Below the pieces are notes generated by a model. It ran no database searches. It was not told the DNA's origin and saw nothing but the letters and a program-made list of their open reading frames with translations. Below are positions 9,032-16,082 of a stretch of 64,000 nucleotides of DNA, in pieces; position 1 is the stretch's first letter, and every line of letters begins with the position of its first letter. The position numbers and the translations under genes are program-made. The DNA is from a virus, in IMG/VR virus record IMGVR_UViG_3300012271_000005, positions 61,430 through 125,429 of that record; one strand, 5' to 3'.

Positions 9032-9053
9032 GACCTTGACCCGACTACGCAAG

Positions 9054-9089
9054 AAGAGGCCCTCCTGAATCAAATCAGGAGGGCCTCTT
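9054..9089. terminator. Bidirectional intrinsic terminator
   Basis: A perfect 15-bp stem (AAGAGGCCCTCCTGA and its complement) with an ATCAAA loop and a following TTGTTTTT. It separates the convergent genes 7991 (+) and 9095 (-). Confidence 0.9.
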
Positions 9090-9094
9090 GTTTT

Positions 9095-9376
9095 TCACGC
9101 CCACAGCGGCCGTTTCTTCTCACACATGAAGTCCACGGACAGCCCCTCTCGGACCCTGACCAGCTCCTCCCGGTCAAACACATCATCGACGAAGACGGCC
9201 TCCTTCATCTTCTCTTGCAGGGCTTTATCAGCGGACACGAAGGCTCTTACGGCCTCCTCCAGCTCTGCCAGAACGTCGACTCCTCTCTTAACCCGGTCAC
9301 GTCGGGCTTCCACCTCAACATGACCGGCCAGCTCTTCGACCATACAGGCCACGACCAGCTCGAACATTTTTTCCAT
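9095..9376 (-). CDS. Small acidic helical protein
   Basis: A 93-aa protein. The ATG at 9374-9376 follows GGAGAGG. The sequence is almost entirely charged and helical (ELVVACMVEELAGHVEVEARRD, VLAELEEAVRAFVSADKALQEK), consistent with a small coiled-coil or host-protein-binding factor. A class B promoter lies about 80 nt upstream, so it is expected to be expressed early with the other small genes under that promoter. No family is recognised. Confidence 0.65.
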   Translation of the reverse strand: MEKMFELVVACMVEELAGHVEVEARRDRVKRGVDVLAELEEAVRAFVSADKALQEKMKEAVFVDDVFDREELVRVREGLSVDFMCEKKRPLWA

Positions 9377-9451
9377 TCGGACACCTCTCCGGCAGTCTCT
9401 CTGGCCCCCAGGAGTACCTGAGAGGGCGGTCAAGAACTCTCCGCCACCACT

Positions 9452-9480
9452 CCTATACCACAAGGAGAGTTTGTCGTAAA
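9452..9480 (-). promoter_or_regulatory. Class B promoter (copy 2)
   Basis: On the minus strand TTTACG (9475-9480), 17 nt ending in CCTTGTGG, then TATAGG (9452-9457). It drives the gene at 9376. Confidence 0.75.
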
Positions 9481-9487
9481 AACTTAC

Positions 9488-9916
9488 TCAGGTAGACCAA
9501 ACGACGTCGTACCCCATCACGTAGTAGGAGTAGAACCGAAACACCTCCTTTCTCTTCCCCTGTCGGTAGTGGTCCCCGGCCCACGCATCCGCAGATCGGT
9601 CCTGTGGAAAACTCGAATGCTCCAGCAGCTTCGTGCACATCTCAAGCGTCATAAGGTATCCGCGTCCGTTGCTCCAGCCCTTCTCGCAGTCTCTCCAGTA
9701 GGTGTGGTCAAACACACCCTCTTCACCCTTGTCCAGCTCTGCCAGGACCTCCCTCAGGATCTGGATGCACTGTTCATGGTCACAGTCCTCCAACAGCGGG
9801 TAGCCCAGCGCCTTGCCCATCGAGAGCGCCGAACCTCTATGCACGCTCATACTGCTGATAGGCTCCCTCGCGTCTACAAGGCTGCCCGTCGTCTCAACGT
9901 CTACTGATCTCGCCAT
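9488..9916 (-). CDS. Hypothetical protein
   Basis: A 142-aa protein with its ATG at 9914-9916 after AGGTGAGG. The mid region (EQCIQILREVLAELDKGEEGVFDHTYW) is helical and acidic, and the C terminus is Tyr/Phe-rich (EVFRFYSYYVMGYDVVW). It sits immediately downstream of a class B promoter and its 3' end abuts the next class B promoter, so it is probably an early monocistronic gene. No family is recognised. Confidence 0.6.
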   Translation of the reverse strand: MARSVDVETTGSLVDAREPISSMSVHRGSALSMGKALGYPLLEDCDHEQCIQILREVLAELDKGEEGVFDHTYWRDCEKGWSNGRGYLMTLEMCTKLLEHSSFPQDRSADAWAGDHYRQGKRKEVFRFYSYYVMGYDVVWST

Positions 9917-9947
9917 GTCCTCACCTCTTGAAGTGGTTGTTGCCTTC

Positions 9948-9977
9948 CTTATACCACAAGAGAGAGAGGCGAGTAAA
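9948..9977 (-). promoter_or_regulatory. Class B promoter (copy 3)
   Basis: TTTACT (9972-9977), an 18-nt spacer ending in CTTGTGG, and TATAAG (9948-9953). It is the most divergent copy (T for G at the end of the -35, one extra spacer base). Confidence 0.65.
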
Positions 9978-9982
9978 GAGAC

Positions 9983-10549
9983 TCAGTTCACGATACCGTC
10001 GTGCGCGTGATCCATGACCGAAACGCTCCAGAACATGAGCAGCGTGTGGAAGTCCGGGAAGACGGTGACGAACACCGGCTCGGCCTGAGCGTGGACGCTC
10101 TGGAGGATACGCGCGCCTGACTTGAAGGGGAGAGGGTCGCTGGGGAGGAGACGAAGCGTGAGCCGGGTGAAGACCTCACGCACTTCAACCTTTTGAAGGG
10201 GAACCGTGGTCTCCTCATACAGGACGGTCATGTGGTTGTCCTGGTGGCGCAGCATTGGGACGTGTGGGGTCCCGGCATCTTCGCACGGCTTGAGCAGCAT
10301 GGAGCGCATGTTCATGTCCGAGACCGCGCTGTTGAGCAGGTTGAGCTTGTTGAGGTACAAGAAGGCCTGCTGGTAACGGTGCACGTGTTGATCAAAGATC
10401 TCCATGAAGTCTTCGCTGGAAGCCTCCTGGAAGTTTGGCAGCGTGTGTAGAGGGATCTCCTGGAGCTTGTCCACCTGCTGCGAGTAGTTCTCTCGCCACC
10501 GCTCCAGGGTCTGTCTCATCACCGGGTTCTCGTACAGCATCTTCGTCAT
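9983..10549 (-). CDS. Hypothetical protein
   Basis: A 188-aa protein starting at an ATG after GGAG. The N-terminal half is predicted helical (TLERWRENYSQQVDKLQ), and the second half is strand-rich and hydrophobic (AEPVFVTVFPDFHTLLMFWSV). It is downstream of 10604 in a minus-strand run that starts at the phosphatase. A short GTCAGG/CCTGAC hairpin lies 13 nt upstream of the start. No family is recognised. Confidence 0.6.
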   Translation of the reverse strand: MTKMLYENPVMRQTLERWRENYSQQVDKLQEIPLHTLPNFQEASSEDFMEIFDQHVHRYQQAFLYLNKLNLLNSAVSDMNMRSMLLKPCEDAGTPHVPMLRHQDNHMTVLYEETTVPLQKVEVREVFTRLTLRLLPSDPLPFKSGARILQSVHAQAEPVFVTVFPDFHTLLMFWSVSVMDHAHDGIVN

Positions 10550-10603
10550 GGGGGACTCCAGGTCAGGGGGTTACCTGACACAGACCACCAAAACATCACC
10601 GTC

Positions 10604-10894
10604 TTACGCCAGCGCTCGCTTGACAGACGCTCGGACTGCCTTCGCGAACTTCAAGCAGGTCGACTTATCGGGCTGTGTGTACGTCTCGTAAGCCCCGGTC
10701 CGGTGAATCCGGATGCTCCACATGAGCATGTTTACGTCGTACGACACGTCAATGGCGTTGAACGTCCTTACATGCCAGGACGTCTCGATCCTGCCGTTGG
10801 CGGGGTTGGCCATCGGGCCCGAGATGACCACGAGAGGTCCCTCAGTCATGATGAGGTTCTCGCCTATCGTTGTTGCTTTTCCGTCCATGTTCAT
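10604..10894 (-). CDS. Hypothetical protein
   Basis: A 96-aa protein with an ATG after GGAGAT. Its pattern looks like a small beta-rich domain (PLVVISGPMANPANGRIETSW, MLMWSIRIHRTGAYE) ending in a basic helix (CLKFAKAVRASVKRALA). It lies 31 nt downstream of the phosphatase gene and is probably in the same transcript. No family is recognised. Confidence 0.6.
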   Translation of the reverse strand: MNMDGKATTIGENLIMTEGPLVVISGPMANPANGRIETSWHVRTFNAIDVSYDVNMLMWSIRIHRTGAYETYTQPDKSTCLKFAKAVRASVKRALA

Positions 10895-10925
10895 ATCTCC
10901 GTGTCAGTAAAGGGGTTTATTGAAG

Positions 10926-11642
10926 TCATGGCGCCAAGAAGGAGGTCTCGGGTTGGGGCTCTCCCGTCTCCGAAGGCACGCTCACCAATACTCTGGACGG
11001 CCATCGCAGCGCTGTCAAAGCTCCCCCTCGCACGCATGAGGTGTCCAGGCATGCCCAGAACGTGTGAGCCTTGGTCTCATTGAGCCAGTAGTGCCCAAAG
11101 GCCACGAACTCGGGCCCTTCCCACGCCTCCCACCACCGGACGCGCTCGCGCTCAGCATTGACGAGACCGTAGATGCACTCTCGCGTCTCCCCCGGATAGG
11201 CGTGGACACACAACAGGCTGCCCCCATCCACCTCCAGGACGTGCGGGAGGTCCTTGAGCATACAGACGCCAAAGGCTTCCAGCTCTTCGGGAGTATAGCG
11301 CTCCCGGAGCTGTGTGATGGTGCCCTGGAGGCCGTGAGCTATCGTGACCGGGTTGCCCATCATCCAGCGCGCGAGCATGTTGTCGTGGTTGCCCATGACC
11401 CACTCGACACGACCCGCCCTCCAGTTGGTGTATACCAAGTCGAAGACGTCCGCGTTGCTCGGGCCTCGGTCACACAGGTCTCCCAGGAAGACGACCTTGC
11501 GACCTTTTGGATGACTGATCACGCCCTCTTCCAACACGTACCCCAGCTTCTCCAGGAGCTTGAGCAGCTCCACGTAGCAGCCGTGGACGTCCCCTATGAC
11601 ATCACATTCGACCAGTTCGTGCCTGTTTACTCGCCTCGTCAT
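10926..11642 (-). CDS. Serine/threonine- or PrpE-type metallophosphoesterase
   Basis: A 238-aa calcineurin-like phosphoesterase. The diagnostic blocks are all present: GDVHG (17-21), GDLCDRGP (54-61), GNHDN (84-88) and VHAYPGE (146-152). These coordinate the dinuclear metal centre. The size and spacing match bis(5'-nucleosyl)-tetraphosphatase PrpE and lambda-type protein phosphatases. Likely substrates are phosphoproteins, ApppppA-type dinucleotides or RNA 5' caps; the sequence does not decide which. A sigma70-like promoter (11680-11709) sits directly upstream. Confidence 0.88.
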   Translation of the reverse strand: MTRRVNRHELVECDVIGDVHGCYVELLKLLEKLGYVLEEGVISHPKGRKVVFLGDLCDRGPSNADVFDLVYTNWRAGRVEWVMGNHDNMLARWMMGNPVTIAHGLQGTITQLRERYTPEELEAFGVCMLKDLPHVLEVDGGSLLCVHAYPGETRECIYGLVNAERERVRWWEAWEGPEFVAFGHYWLNETKAHTFWACLDTSCVRGGALTALRWPSRVLVSVPSETGEPQPETSFLAP

Positions 11643-11679
11643 TCGTATTGTCCTTATACTCGATGCTCTACGTAAGGTT

Positions 11680-11709
11680 CGTATACCTCAACTTACGTCA
11701 ACCTGTCAA
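11680..11709 (-). promoter_or_regulatory. Class A (sigma70-like) promoter for the phosphatase unit
   Basis: On the minus strand TTGACA (11704-11709), an 18-nt spacer and TATACG (11680-11685), in the divergent gap. Confidence 0.55.
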
Positions 11710-11721
11710 GGATTCTTCCTC

Positions 11722-12114
11722 ATGTCCAACCAACGTAAGATTGCCCAGCGCGTCGCCCGCCTCGCCGGAGCCCCCCAGGTCCGAACCGCATCCATGGATG
11801 CCATCATGGATGGCATCAAGATCGTGCGTCAAGGGCGTGATCGAACCCAGAAGGAGCTGAACAAGCTCTCCGAGAAGGTCCGCCGAGAGATGGAGAAGCT
11901 TGGCTTCGAGGTCAAGTCGGTCGCCATCTTCCCGTATAATTCGGGGAGCGATGGTATCCACATCGAAGGGGAGGTGAAGTTCGACTTCGGGCGTGATCAG
12001 GAGTTCATGGAGCGTCACGTCCTCAAAGACCTCCTCTACGACCACATCGGCTCAATGAGCGTGGACATGAACCGCAGCGGAAGCGGTTACGTCCTCACCC
12101 TCGACTCGAAGTGA
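11722..12114 (+). CDS. Hypothetical protein with K-I-AQRVA N-terminal tag
   Basis: A 130-aa protein. The ATG at 11722 follows AAGGA and is preferred over the longer frame that overlaps the divergent phosphatase. The N terminus is MSNQRKIAQRVARLAG, sharing an AQRVA tag with the ATPase at 7991. The middle is a charged helix (RTQKELNKLSEKVRREMEKLG), and the C-terminal half alternates strands (SVAIFPYNSG, EGEVKFDFG). The function is unknown. The last 60 nt overlap antisense to a start-less minus-strand frame. Confidence 0.6.
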   Translation: MSNQRKIAQRVARLAGAPQVRTASMDAIMDGIKIVRQGRDRTQKELNKLSEKVRREMEKLGFEVKSVAIFPYNSGSDGIHIEGEVKFDFGRDQEFMERHVLKDLLYDHIGSMSVDMNRSGSGYVLTLDSK

Positions 12115-12292
12115 GAGCTTCTGACACAGGGGGCACGAGGTCGAGCACTCCTTACCGGGCTGATGATGCGTCAACGCAGGCTTGAGTTCTTTGCGTGGGG
12201 TGACCCACAGTTCGAGGTCGATGCTGTTCTCGGACCAGGGCCTCGCATCCAGTATGCGTACCCTCCCGAACGCATACTGCTCCTCCCATAGA
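12052..12292 (-). pseudogene. Start-less continuation of the upstream membrane ORF (+1 frame)
   Basis: Directly after the TGA of the gene at 12293-12451, the +1 frame is open for about 79 codons with coding-like codons. It encodes DLWEEQYAFGRVRILDARPW, a run of about 25 residues, then a CSTSCPLC cluster. It contains no ATG, GTG or TTG. Skipping the T of GGG-TGA joins the two frames exactly. This could be a +1 programmed frameshift, a one-base insertion (GG to GGG) or a sequence error. The last ~60 nt overlap the convergent gene 11722, so the true end may be earlier. Confidence 0.5.
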
Positions 12293-12451
12293 TCACCCGA
12301 CAGCCAATGTCCCCACCATCCGATAGTTGGCCCCGCAGGTCGTGACCACAGGGCGGCCTATGTCGCGTGCCGTGATGAACACCATCAATGGCAGCGCCAC
12401 GAAGACGAGGAGACCGGCCACCAGCTTTTCTATTCGATCGCTTCCGTTCAT
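12293..12451 (-). CDS. Small single-pass membrane protein (52 aa)
   Basis: The ATG (12449-12451) follows AAGGAGAG with good spacing. One transmembrane segment is visible at about residues 10-28 (LVAGLLVFVALPLMVFITA), preceded by a charged N terminus and followed by a 24-residue tail with one Cys. It lies 25 nt downstream of the gene ending at 12477, in the same transcript. Coding signal continues past its stop in the +1 frame, so the real product may be a membrane-anchored protein of about 130 aa. Confidence 0.6.
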   Translation of the reverse strand: MNGSDRIEKLVAGLLVFVALPLMVFITARDIGRPVVTTCGANYRMVGTLAVG

Positions 12452-12476
12452 ACCACTCTCCTTGAGTGTTGGTGCC

Positions 12477-12833
12477 TCAACCCAGGCTGAATCCCAGCTC
12501 TTGGGCCTTGGCGTGTTTTTCTACGTTGGCAGCGAAGGAGCGCAAGAAGACAACCTCTCCGTTAAGGCGGAGCTGGTACCGATGGTAACCTCCCGCCCCA
12601 TACAGGACCGCGACCACCTCATGTTCCATTTCAGGAGGCATCTCATCCTCCTCCCGGAGGAGCGTCTTCCAGGTGCTCGCGACGTCTCGTAACGTCGCTA
12701 CCTGCATGGTCTCAGGGATAGAGTGGTCGTCAAGGGCCTCCTGGAACCCCAAAGACTGGAGAGACCGCCAACGCGGCCCCTCCAGCTCTTCGAGCTTGTC
12801 CAGGAGTTTTGGGTCGTCGATAAAGACGCTCAT
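12477..12833 (-). CDS. Hypothetical protein
   Basis: A 118-aa protein. The ATG at 12831-12833 (GGAG 7 nt upstream) replaces a longer frame that would overlap the upstream gene. It is acidic and helical in the first half (DDPKLLDKLEELEGPRW), and the C-terminal half (HEVVAVLYGAGGYHRYQLRLNGE) resembles a small beta sheet. It is the second gene of the minus-strand unit driven by the class B promoter at 13553. No family is recognised. Confidence 0.6.
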   Translation of the reverse strand: MSVFIDDPKLLDKLEELEGPRWRSLQSLGFQEALDDHSIPETMQVATLRDVASTWKTLLREEDEMPPEMEHEVVAVLYGAGGYHRYQLRLNGEVVFLRSFAANVEKHAKAQELGFSLG

Positions 12834-12873
12834 CAAGGCTCCGTGGGGGCCCCCGTCAAGGGGCCCGGTGAGG

Positions 12874-13488
12874 TCAGCGGGCGGGGACCGTGAAGACCCC
12901 CTGAGGTCCGAGGCCCAGCGTTCCGGGGTAGGCCGCCTGGATGGCCTCCCACGCCGCCCTCTTCTCGGTCTTCGGGACGCTCCAGCGCTTGGAGTCGCCA
13001 TCGAACTTGCGGCCCTTCACCTTGCGAATGGCGTCTACGAATCCCTCATCGTAGGTCGTGTCGAGGAAGAGACGGTCGCCCTCGACCTCGATTCGGACGT
13101 CGGCCAGCTTGCTACCGACCTTGGTGGCCAGCACCGTGTAGCCCATCTGGGTGAGGGCCTTGAGGCACACGATGGCGTCGTCCTGGTGGGTCTTGGCCTT
13201 GCGCCACACGGCGAGCGCAATGTTGAGGGCCTTGGCTGCCGACCTGGAGTCGTTGTCCAGGACCGCCTTCATCGTGCGGTCTGCGAGGCCGTCGACCGTG
13301 AGGTCCTGGAGGGTCTTGGACACCTCCTTCGCGGTGCGGTCGTCGATGTCGTGGGCATCCTCGTACCCGTACTTGCCCCTGCAAATCGGGCCGATGCCGA
13401 ACTCGATCGAGGTGGGGTCCGTGAGGGCCCGGCCGCAGCACGAGCAGTGTGTGGGTATGACGTTGTAGATGCGGTAGTCAATGGCCAT
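12874..13488 (-). CDS. Zinc-ribbon protein with HARP-like C-terminal segment
   Basis: A 204-aa protein. The N-terminal CSCCGRALTDPTSIEFGIGPICRG (written here as its Cys pattern, C15, C17/18 and C36) is the zinc ribbon often annotated DUF6011 in phage and actinobacterial proteins. Residues ~160-185 (GFVDAIRKVKGRKFDGDSKRW) resemble the HARP/SMARCAL1 DNA-annealing motif, in which a DGDxKxW core follows a short helix. A role in DNA binding during early infection is plausible. The start lies 21 nt after the conserved leader hairpin under a class B promoter. Confidence 0.65.
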   Translation of the reverse strand: MAIDYRIYNVIPTHCSCCGRALTDPTSIEFGIGPICRGKYGYEDAHDIDDRTAKEVSKTLQDLTVDGLADRTMKAVLDNDSRSAAKALNIALAVWRKAKTHQDDAIVCLKALTQMGYTVLATKVGSKLADVRIEVEGDRLFLDTTYDEGFVDAIRKVKGRKFDGDSKRWSVPKTEKRAAWEAIQAAYPGTLGLGPQGVFTVPAR

Positions 13489-13509
13489 GGTATTCTCTCC
13501 CGTCGTGTT

Positions 13510-13581
13510 GCGCCGTTGGGGCGCGGTGTGTCTCGCTTCGTCTTACACACTCTATATACCACAAGGGTGGGGGACCGTAAA
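13510..13581 (-). promoter_or_regulatory. Class B promoter plus 5'-UTR hairpin (copy 4)
   Basis: TTTACG (13576-13581), 17 nt ending in CTTGTGG, and TATATA (13553-13558). The GCGCC-CCAAC-GGCGC hairpin (13510-13524) ends 21 nt before the start codon. Its stem and loop are identical to copy 1 on the other strand, 12.7 kb away. Confidence 0.8.
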
Positions 13582-13593
13582 AACAAATGCACA

Positions 13594-13627
13594 AATCCCC
13601 CATACGATTGGCGTCGCATGGGGGATT
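13594..13627 (-). terminator. Terminator upstream of the class B promoter
   Basis: A 10-bp stem (AATCCCCCAT with ATGGGGGATT) followed on the minus strand by TTTGTGCATTTGTTTTT. The last T-run merges with the -35 of the class B promoter. The remaining gap up to 13789 shows only a palindrome, ACCGAATTCGGT (13731-13742), and no gene. Confidence 0.65.
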
Positions 13628-13788
13628 CCGGCTAGCCGGACGTGCGCCGTGTGGATTGCAGGATACTACGGCTCTTCCTGGCAAGATCACCCGACCCCGT
13701 GAGGGGAGGAAGGTTTCCGGCATACTAATACCGAATTCGGTCTCTTGCTGCGGGCGATACTGGCGCCTCCACCCGCTGGGCTGCTATC

Positions 13789-14258
13789 TCAAATCGAATA
13801 GGTGTAGCTCTCGCTGTCCCATGTGGTGTTAAAGCTGACGACCATTGGGGAGTCTCTTTTGGTACATCCCCAGGGGAGGATCTCCCAACCGTTACCCGAG
13901 TAGCCTCCATATCCTCGAAAATCATGGTCTATGATGTACCCCGCTCTCGTTGGGTCCTGGAGGATGGCCCACGCACATCCGGCGCGAAACCACGCACCGG
14001 GTGTGAGGGTCTCACCCTTGCGGGTGGGATGTGTACCTTCGGCACACATCCATGTCACGAGGTCACCCAAGGCCACGCTCTTGTGTGTGTGTACCCCTCC
14101 AGACTCTCTACTACATAGGCCACCATGTGGTCCCACTCGTCGGTTGGCCGTTTATATTCGGCCAACAGCCAGACCACTCGTGAAATGTTCTCCGGCACGC
14201 TACGAGTGTCCTGGAGCGCCTGTCGTAGCGCGCCCCATACGAGCTTCATGTCTTCCAT
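13789..14258 (-). pseudogene. Hypothetical gene split at an (AC)n repeat
   Basis: An ATG at 14256-14258, overlapping the upstream stop by one base (TGATG), opens a frame encoding MEDMKLVWGALRQAL and onward, which stops at 14055. The downstream frame (SVALGDLVTWMCAEG to SESYTYSI) is open to 13789 with no start of its own. The frames cross in a run of AC dinucleotides at about 14084-14096, and removing one AC unit restores a single 150-residue frame. The joined protein is Trp-rich with a Gly/Tyr stretch (HDFRGYGGYSGNGWEILPWG). This is a possible slippage-controlled gene, a decayed gene or a sequencing artefact. Confidence 0.6.
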
Positions 14259-14650
14259 CAGGAAGCCTGCTGTGTGGTCTTGGAGGGGGTGTAGGACTTC
14301 TGGAGGACCTTCCACAGCTCCCGGCCCCTCTCCAGGGTCACGATGGTGGAGCCGCGCACTTGACCTCGCGTGTCGAACTTGCGCATCTGCACCAGCTCAC
14401 CACGCGCCTCGAACTCGACGCGGGGGTACTGCACGTTCACGCCGAGCTTGGCCTTGAACGTGTGGACCGTTCCGCCCTCCGAGTTGAGGTACCCCTCACG
14501 TGCGTTCAGCCTCTCCCGCTGCGCCCTGAGGATTTCCCGGCTCTCGTCGAGGGCCTTGTCCACTTCGGGAACCTTCTCCACCGCGTTCGCAATGGCGGCG
14601 CCGATTCCGATCATCATCCCTACGTCCTTGCTCCAGCTCTTCGTATCCAT
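14258..14650 (-). CDS. Hypothetical protein
   Basis: A 130-aa protein. The ATG at 14648-14650 lies about 43 nt after the -10 of a class B promoter. A short hydrophobic segment (GMMIGIGAAIANAV, about residues 11-24) is followed by a long charged coiled-coil-like helix (VDKALDESREILRAQRERLNARE) and a strand-rich tail. It could be a membrane-associated small protein. It is the first gene of a unit with the split gene downstream. Confidence 0.6.
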   Translation of the reverse strand: MDTKSWSKDVGMMIGIGAAIANAVEKVPEVDKALDESREILRAQRERLNAREGYLNSEGGTVHTFKAKLGVNVQYPRVEFEARGELVQMRKFDTRGQVRGSTIVTLERGRELWKVLQKSYTPSKTTQQAS

Positions 14651-14692
14651 CTTATGCTCCCTTGTCGTGGTGTGTCGTTCTATCTTACCTCC

Positions 14693-14721
14693 TATATACC
14701 ACAAGGACGTGAGGTCGTAAA
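14693..14721 (-). promoter_or_regulatory. Class B promoter (copy 5)
   Basis: TTTACG (14716-14721), 17 nt ending in CCTTGTGG, and TATATA (14693-14698). The leader lacks the GCGCC hairpin. Confidence 0.75.
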
Positions 14722-14729
14722 AAGAATCT

Positions 14730-15005
14730 TCAAAGGAGGCGTGCGCGAAGCTCCTCAAGACAGAAGAGACGTCTTTGGGTCACCACTTCGGTCTGCGTAG
14801 CGTAGAAGGCCTTCTCCTGGGGCGGCACCTTGAGTACCAGCCGGGACGCGAACGCGTCGTCTGTGTAGCCTTGGGCGTCGAAGCGGATACCGCTGGAGTT
14901 GAACGTACCGTCTTCGCGTTGAGTGACGACGCGAAAGCATCCTGCGCCGTCGGCGTAGGTGGCTCCGTCTTCGAGCCGGAAGGATTCATCAGGGTAGAAC
15001 TGCAT
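14730..15005 (-). CDS. Hypothetical protein
   Basis: A 91-aa protein with its ATG at 15003-15005. Its sequence reads like a small sandwich or PAS-like domain (SFRLEDGATYADGAGCFRVVTQ, SGIRFDAQGYTDDAF) with a charged helical C terminus. The start follows six bases after the stop of the broken frame upstream. The 3' end abuts the class B promoter of the next gene. No family is recognised. Confidence 0.55.
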   Translation of the reverse strand: MQFYPDESFRLEDGATYADGAGCFRVVTQREDGTFNSSGIRFDAQGYTDDAFASRLVLKVPPQEKAFYATQTEVVTQRRLFCLEELRARLL

Positions 15006-15010
15006 GGGGG

Positions 15011-15182
15011 TTACTCCGTAGAGGCTCTTGAGCGGAGAAGGTAAAGCGCTCTCACGGCCTCTTCATGGGTAGGGTAAGAAACAGGGTCTACGGACGATCC
15101 AACATATGTGCGAACCTTCGGCTGCGTGGCAGTTGCAAGGGTAGCATTGAATCCACCCGGACGGGTGGTAGGCCTCGTCCAT
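15011..15182 (-). pseudogene. Frame-shifted small gene
   Basis: From the ATG at 15180-15182 the frame reads MDEAYHPSG; continuation with coding character is in the +1 frame (GFNATLATATQPKVRTYVG, then SSVDPVSYPTHEEAVRALY) up to a TAA at 15011. The frames meet at GGG-T, as in the lesion at 12295, and deleting one G makes a single frame. Coding signal in the first frame extends upstream of the ATG (LNGGVDAPHYDVT), so the true start may be farther up. The downstream half has no start codon of its own. Confidence 0.5.
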
Positions 15183-15205
15183 CGTGACGTCGTAGTGAGG
15201 CGCGT

Positions 15206-15710
15206 CTACGCCCCCGTTAAGGTCCTGGGTCCTCGGTGGGAAACCGGCGAGCTACCAAGGTCCCACATGGCCACGAGCCCTTCCAGAAGGCTTGCGCTTT
15301 TACCGGCTGTGTGTTGGAGGATGCCCTCTGGTTCAATCACAGGTACCACGCGGATAGAATGCACATGCGTGCCCAGGAGATCGGTGAGCTTGTCGTGAGT
15401 CTCCTCCACTCGGTTGATGTCCCTCACCACGCAGTTGAGACGGCCCTCCTGGCCGCTCACAAAGAGGACACCTCGGAACAGTTTGGGATACGTGACGTAG
15501 AACATTTCCATATAGCGCACGCAAGCGTTACGCGAGTCGAACGCGATGAACGTATGTGCTCGGAGATGCTCGGAGATGCTCGTCAGCGCCGGGATACACA
15601 GCCTGGAGGACCTTGTAGGCTGGGATGTTGCGTTGGGCGGGCGGCTGAAGTATTCCATGCTCCAAGGGCTTGTGGTCCACATATGCGATTTGGTGGAAGA
15701 TGTTTGACAT
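15206..15710 (-). pseudogene. Hypothetical gene disrupted by a 10-bp tandem duplication
   Basis: The ATG at 15708-15710 follows AGGAG. The frame reads MSNIFHQIAYVDHKPLEHG up to VYPGADEHLRA, then loses coding character. The frame open to 15206 (HTFIAFDSRNACVRYMEMFY and onward) takes over. The sequence CTCGGAGATG is duplicated in tandem at about 15559-15578, and removing one 10-bp copy fuses the frames exactly at EHLRA-HTFIA. The rebuilt protein is about 165 aa, of unknown function, and includes a helix-rich DINRVEETHDKLTDLLG segment. Confidence 0.65.
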
Positions 15711-15741
15711 GTAAACGCTCCTACTCAAGAAAGGGTGTGGG

Positions 15742-15960
15742 TTACTTGGAGCGGTACGTGATGCGGCCCCTCGTGAGGTCGTACGGAGACAGCTCGACGG
15801 TCACCATATCCCCTGGGAGGATCTTGATGTTGAACTTGCGGATCTTCCCGGACACGTGGCCGATCACCGTATGCCCGTTCTCGATCTCAATGGAGAACTT
15901 CGCGTTCCCCAGGGCCTCGATCACCTTGCCCTCTACCTCTACTGCCTCTTCTTTGGCCAT
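15742..15960 (-). CDS. infA: Translation initiation factor IF-1
   Basis: A 72-aa protein, exactly the usual length of bacterial IF-1. It spans the whole S1/OB fold: MAKEE start, the [16 protein letters not shown] block, the [16 protein letters not shown] block and a GRITYRSK end, all in register with Escherichia coli IF-1. IF-1 binds the 30S A site with IF-2 and IF-3 during initiation. The ATG (15958-15960) has a GAGGAG ribosome site, and a sigma70-like promoter lies upstream. The gene is embedded among phage genes and is intact, so it looks like a captured and maintained factor. Confidence 0.95.
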   Translation of the reverse strand: MAKEEAVEVEGKVIEALGNAKFSIEIENGHTVIGHVSGKIRKFNIKILPGDMVTVELSPYDLTRGRITYRSK

Positions 15961-16017
15961 GACGCTACGCTCCTCAGTTGGTCGCCGTGAGGAAGTCTCA
16001 CGGCGGATTGAGAGGGA

Positions 16018-16046
16018 ACTTAGCACAAGAGGTTAGAGGTCGTCAA
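16018..16046 (-). promoter_or_regulatory. Class A promoter upstream of infA
   Basis: TTGACG (16041-16046), a 17-nt spacer and a weak -10 CTAAGT (16018-16023) preceded by an extended TGTG. Confidence 0.45.
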
Positions 16047-16082
16047 GAGGTCGGTTAATCTATTGTTCGGGCCTGTGGGTGG

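Noticed and set aside
12182-12490. A 102-codon plus-strand frame
   Set aside because: Low-complexity His/Ser-rich product with no ribosome site; the minus strand carries a small membrane protein with a strong ribosome site.
13731-13742. Palindrome ACCGAATTCGGT
   Set aside because: Too short and isolated to call an operator or attachment site; no second copy seen.
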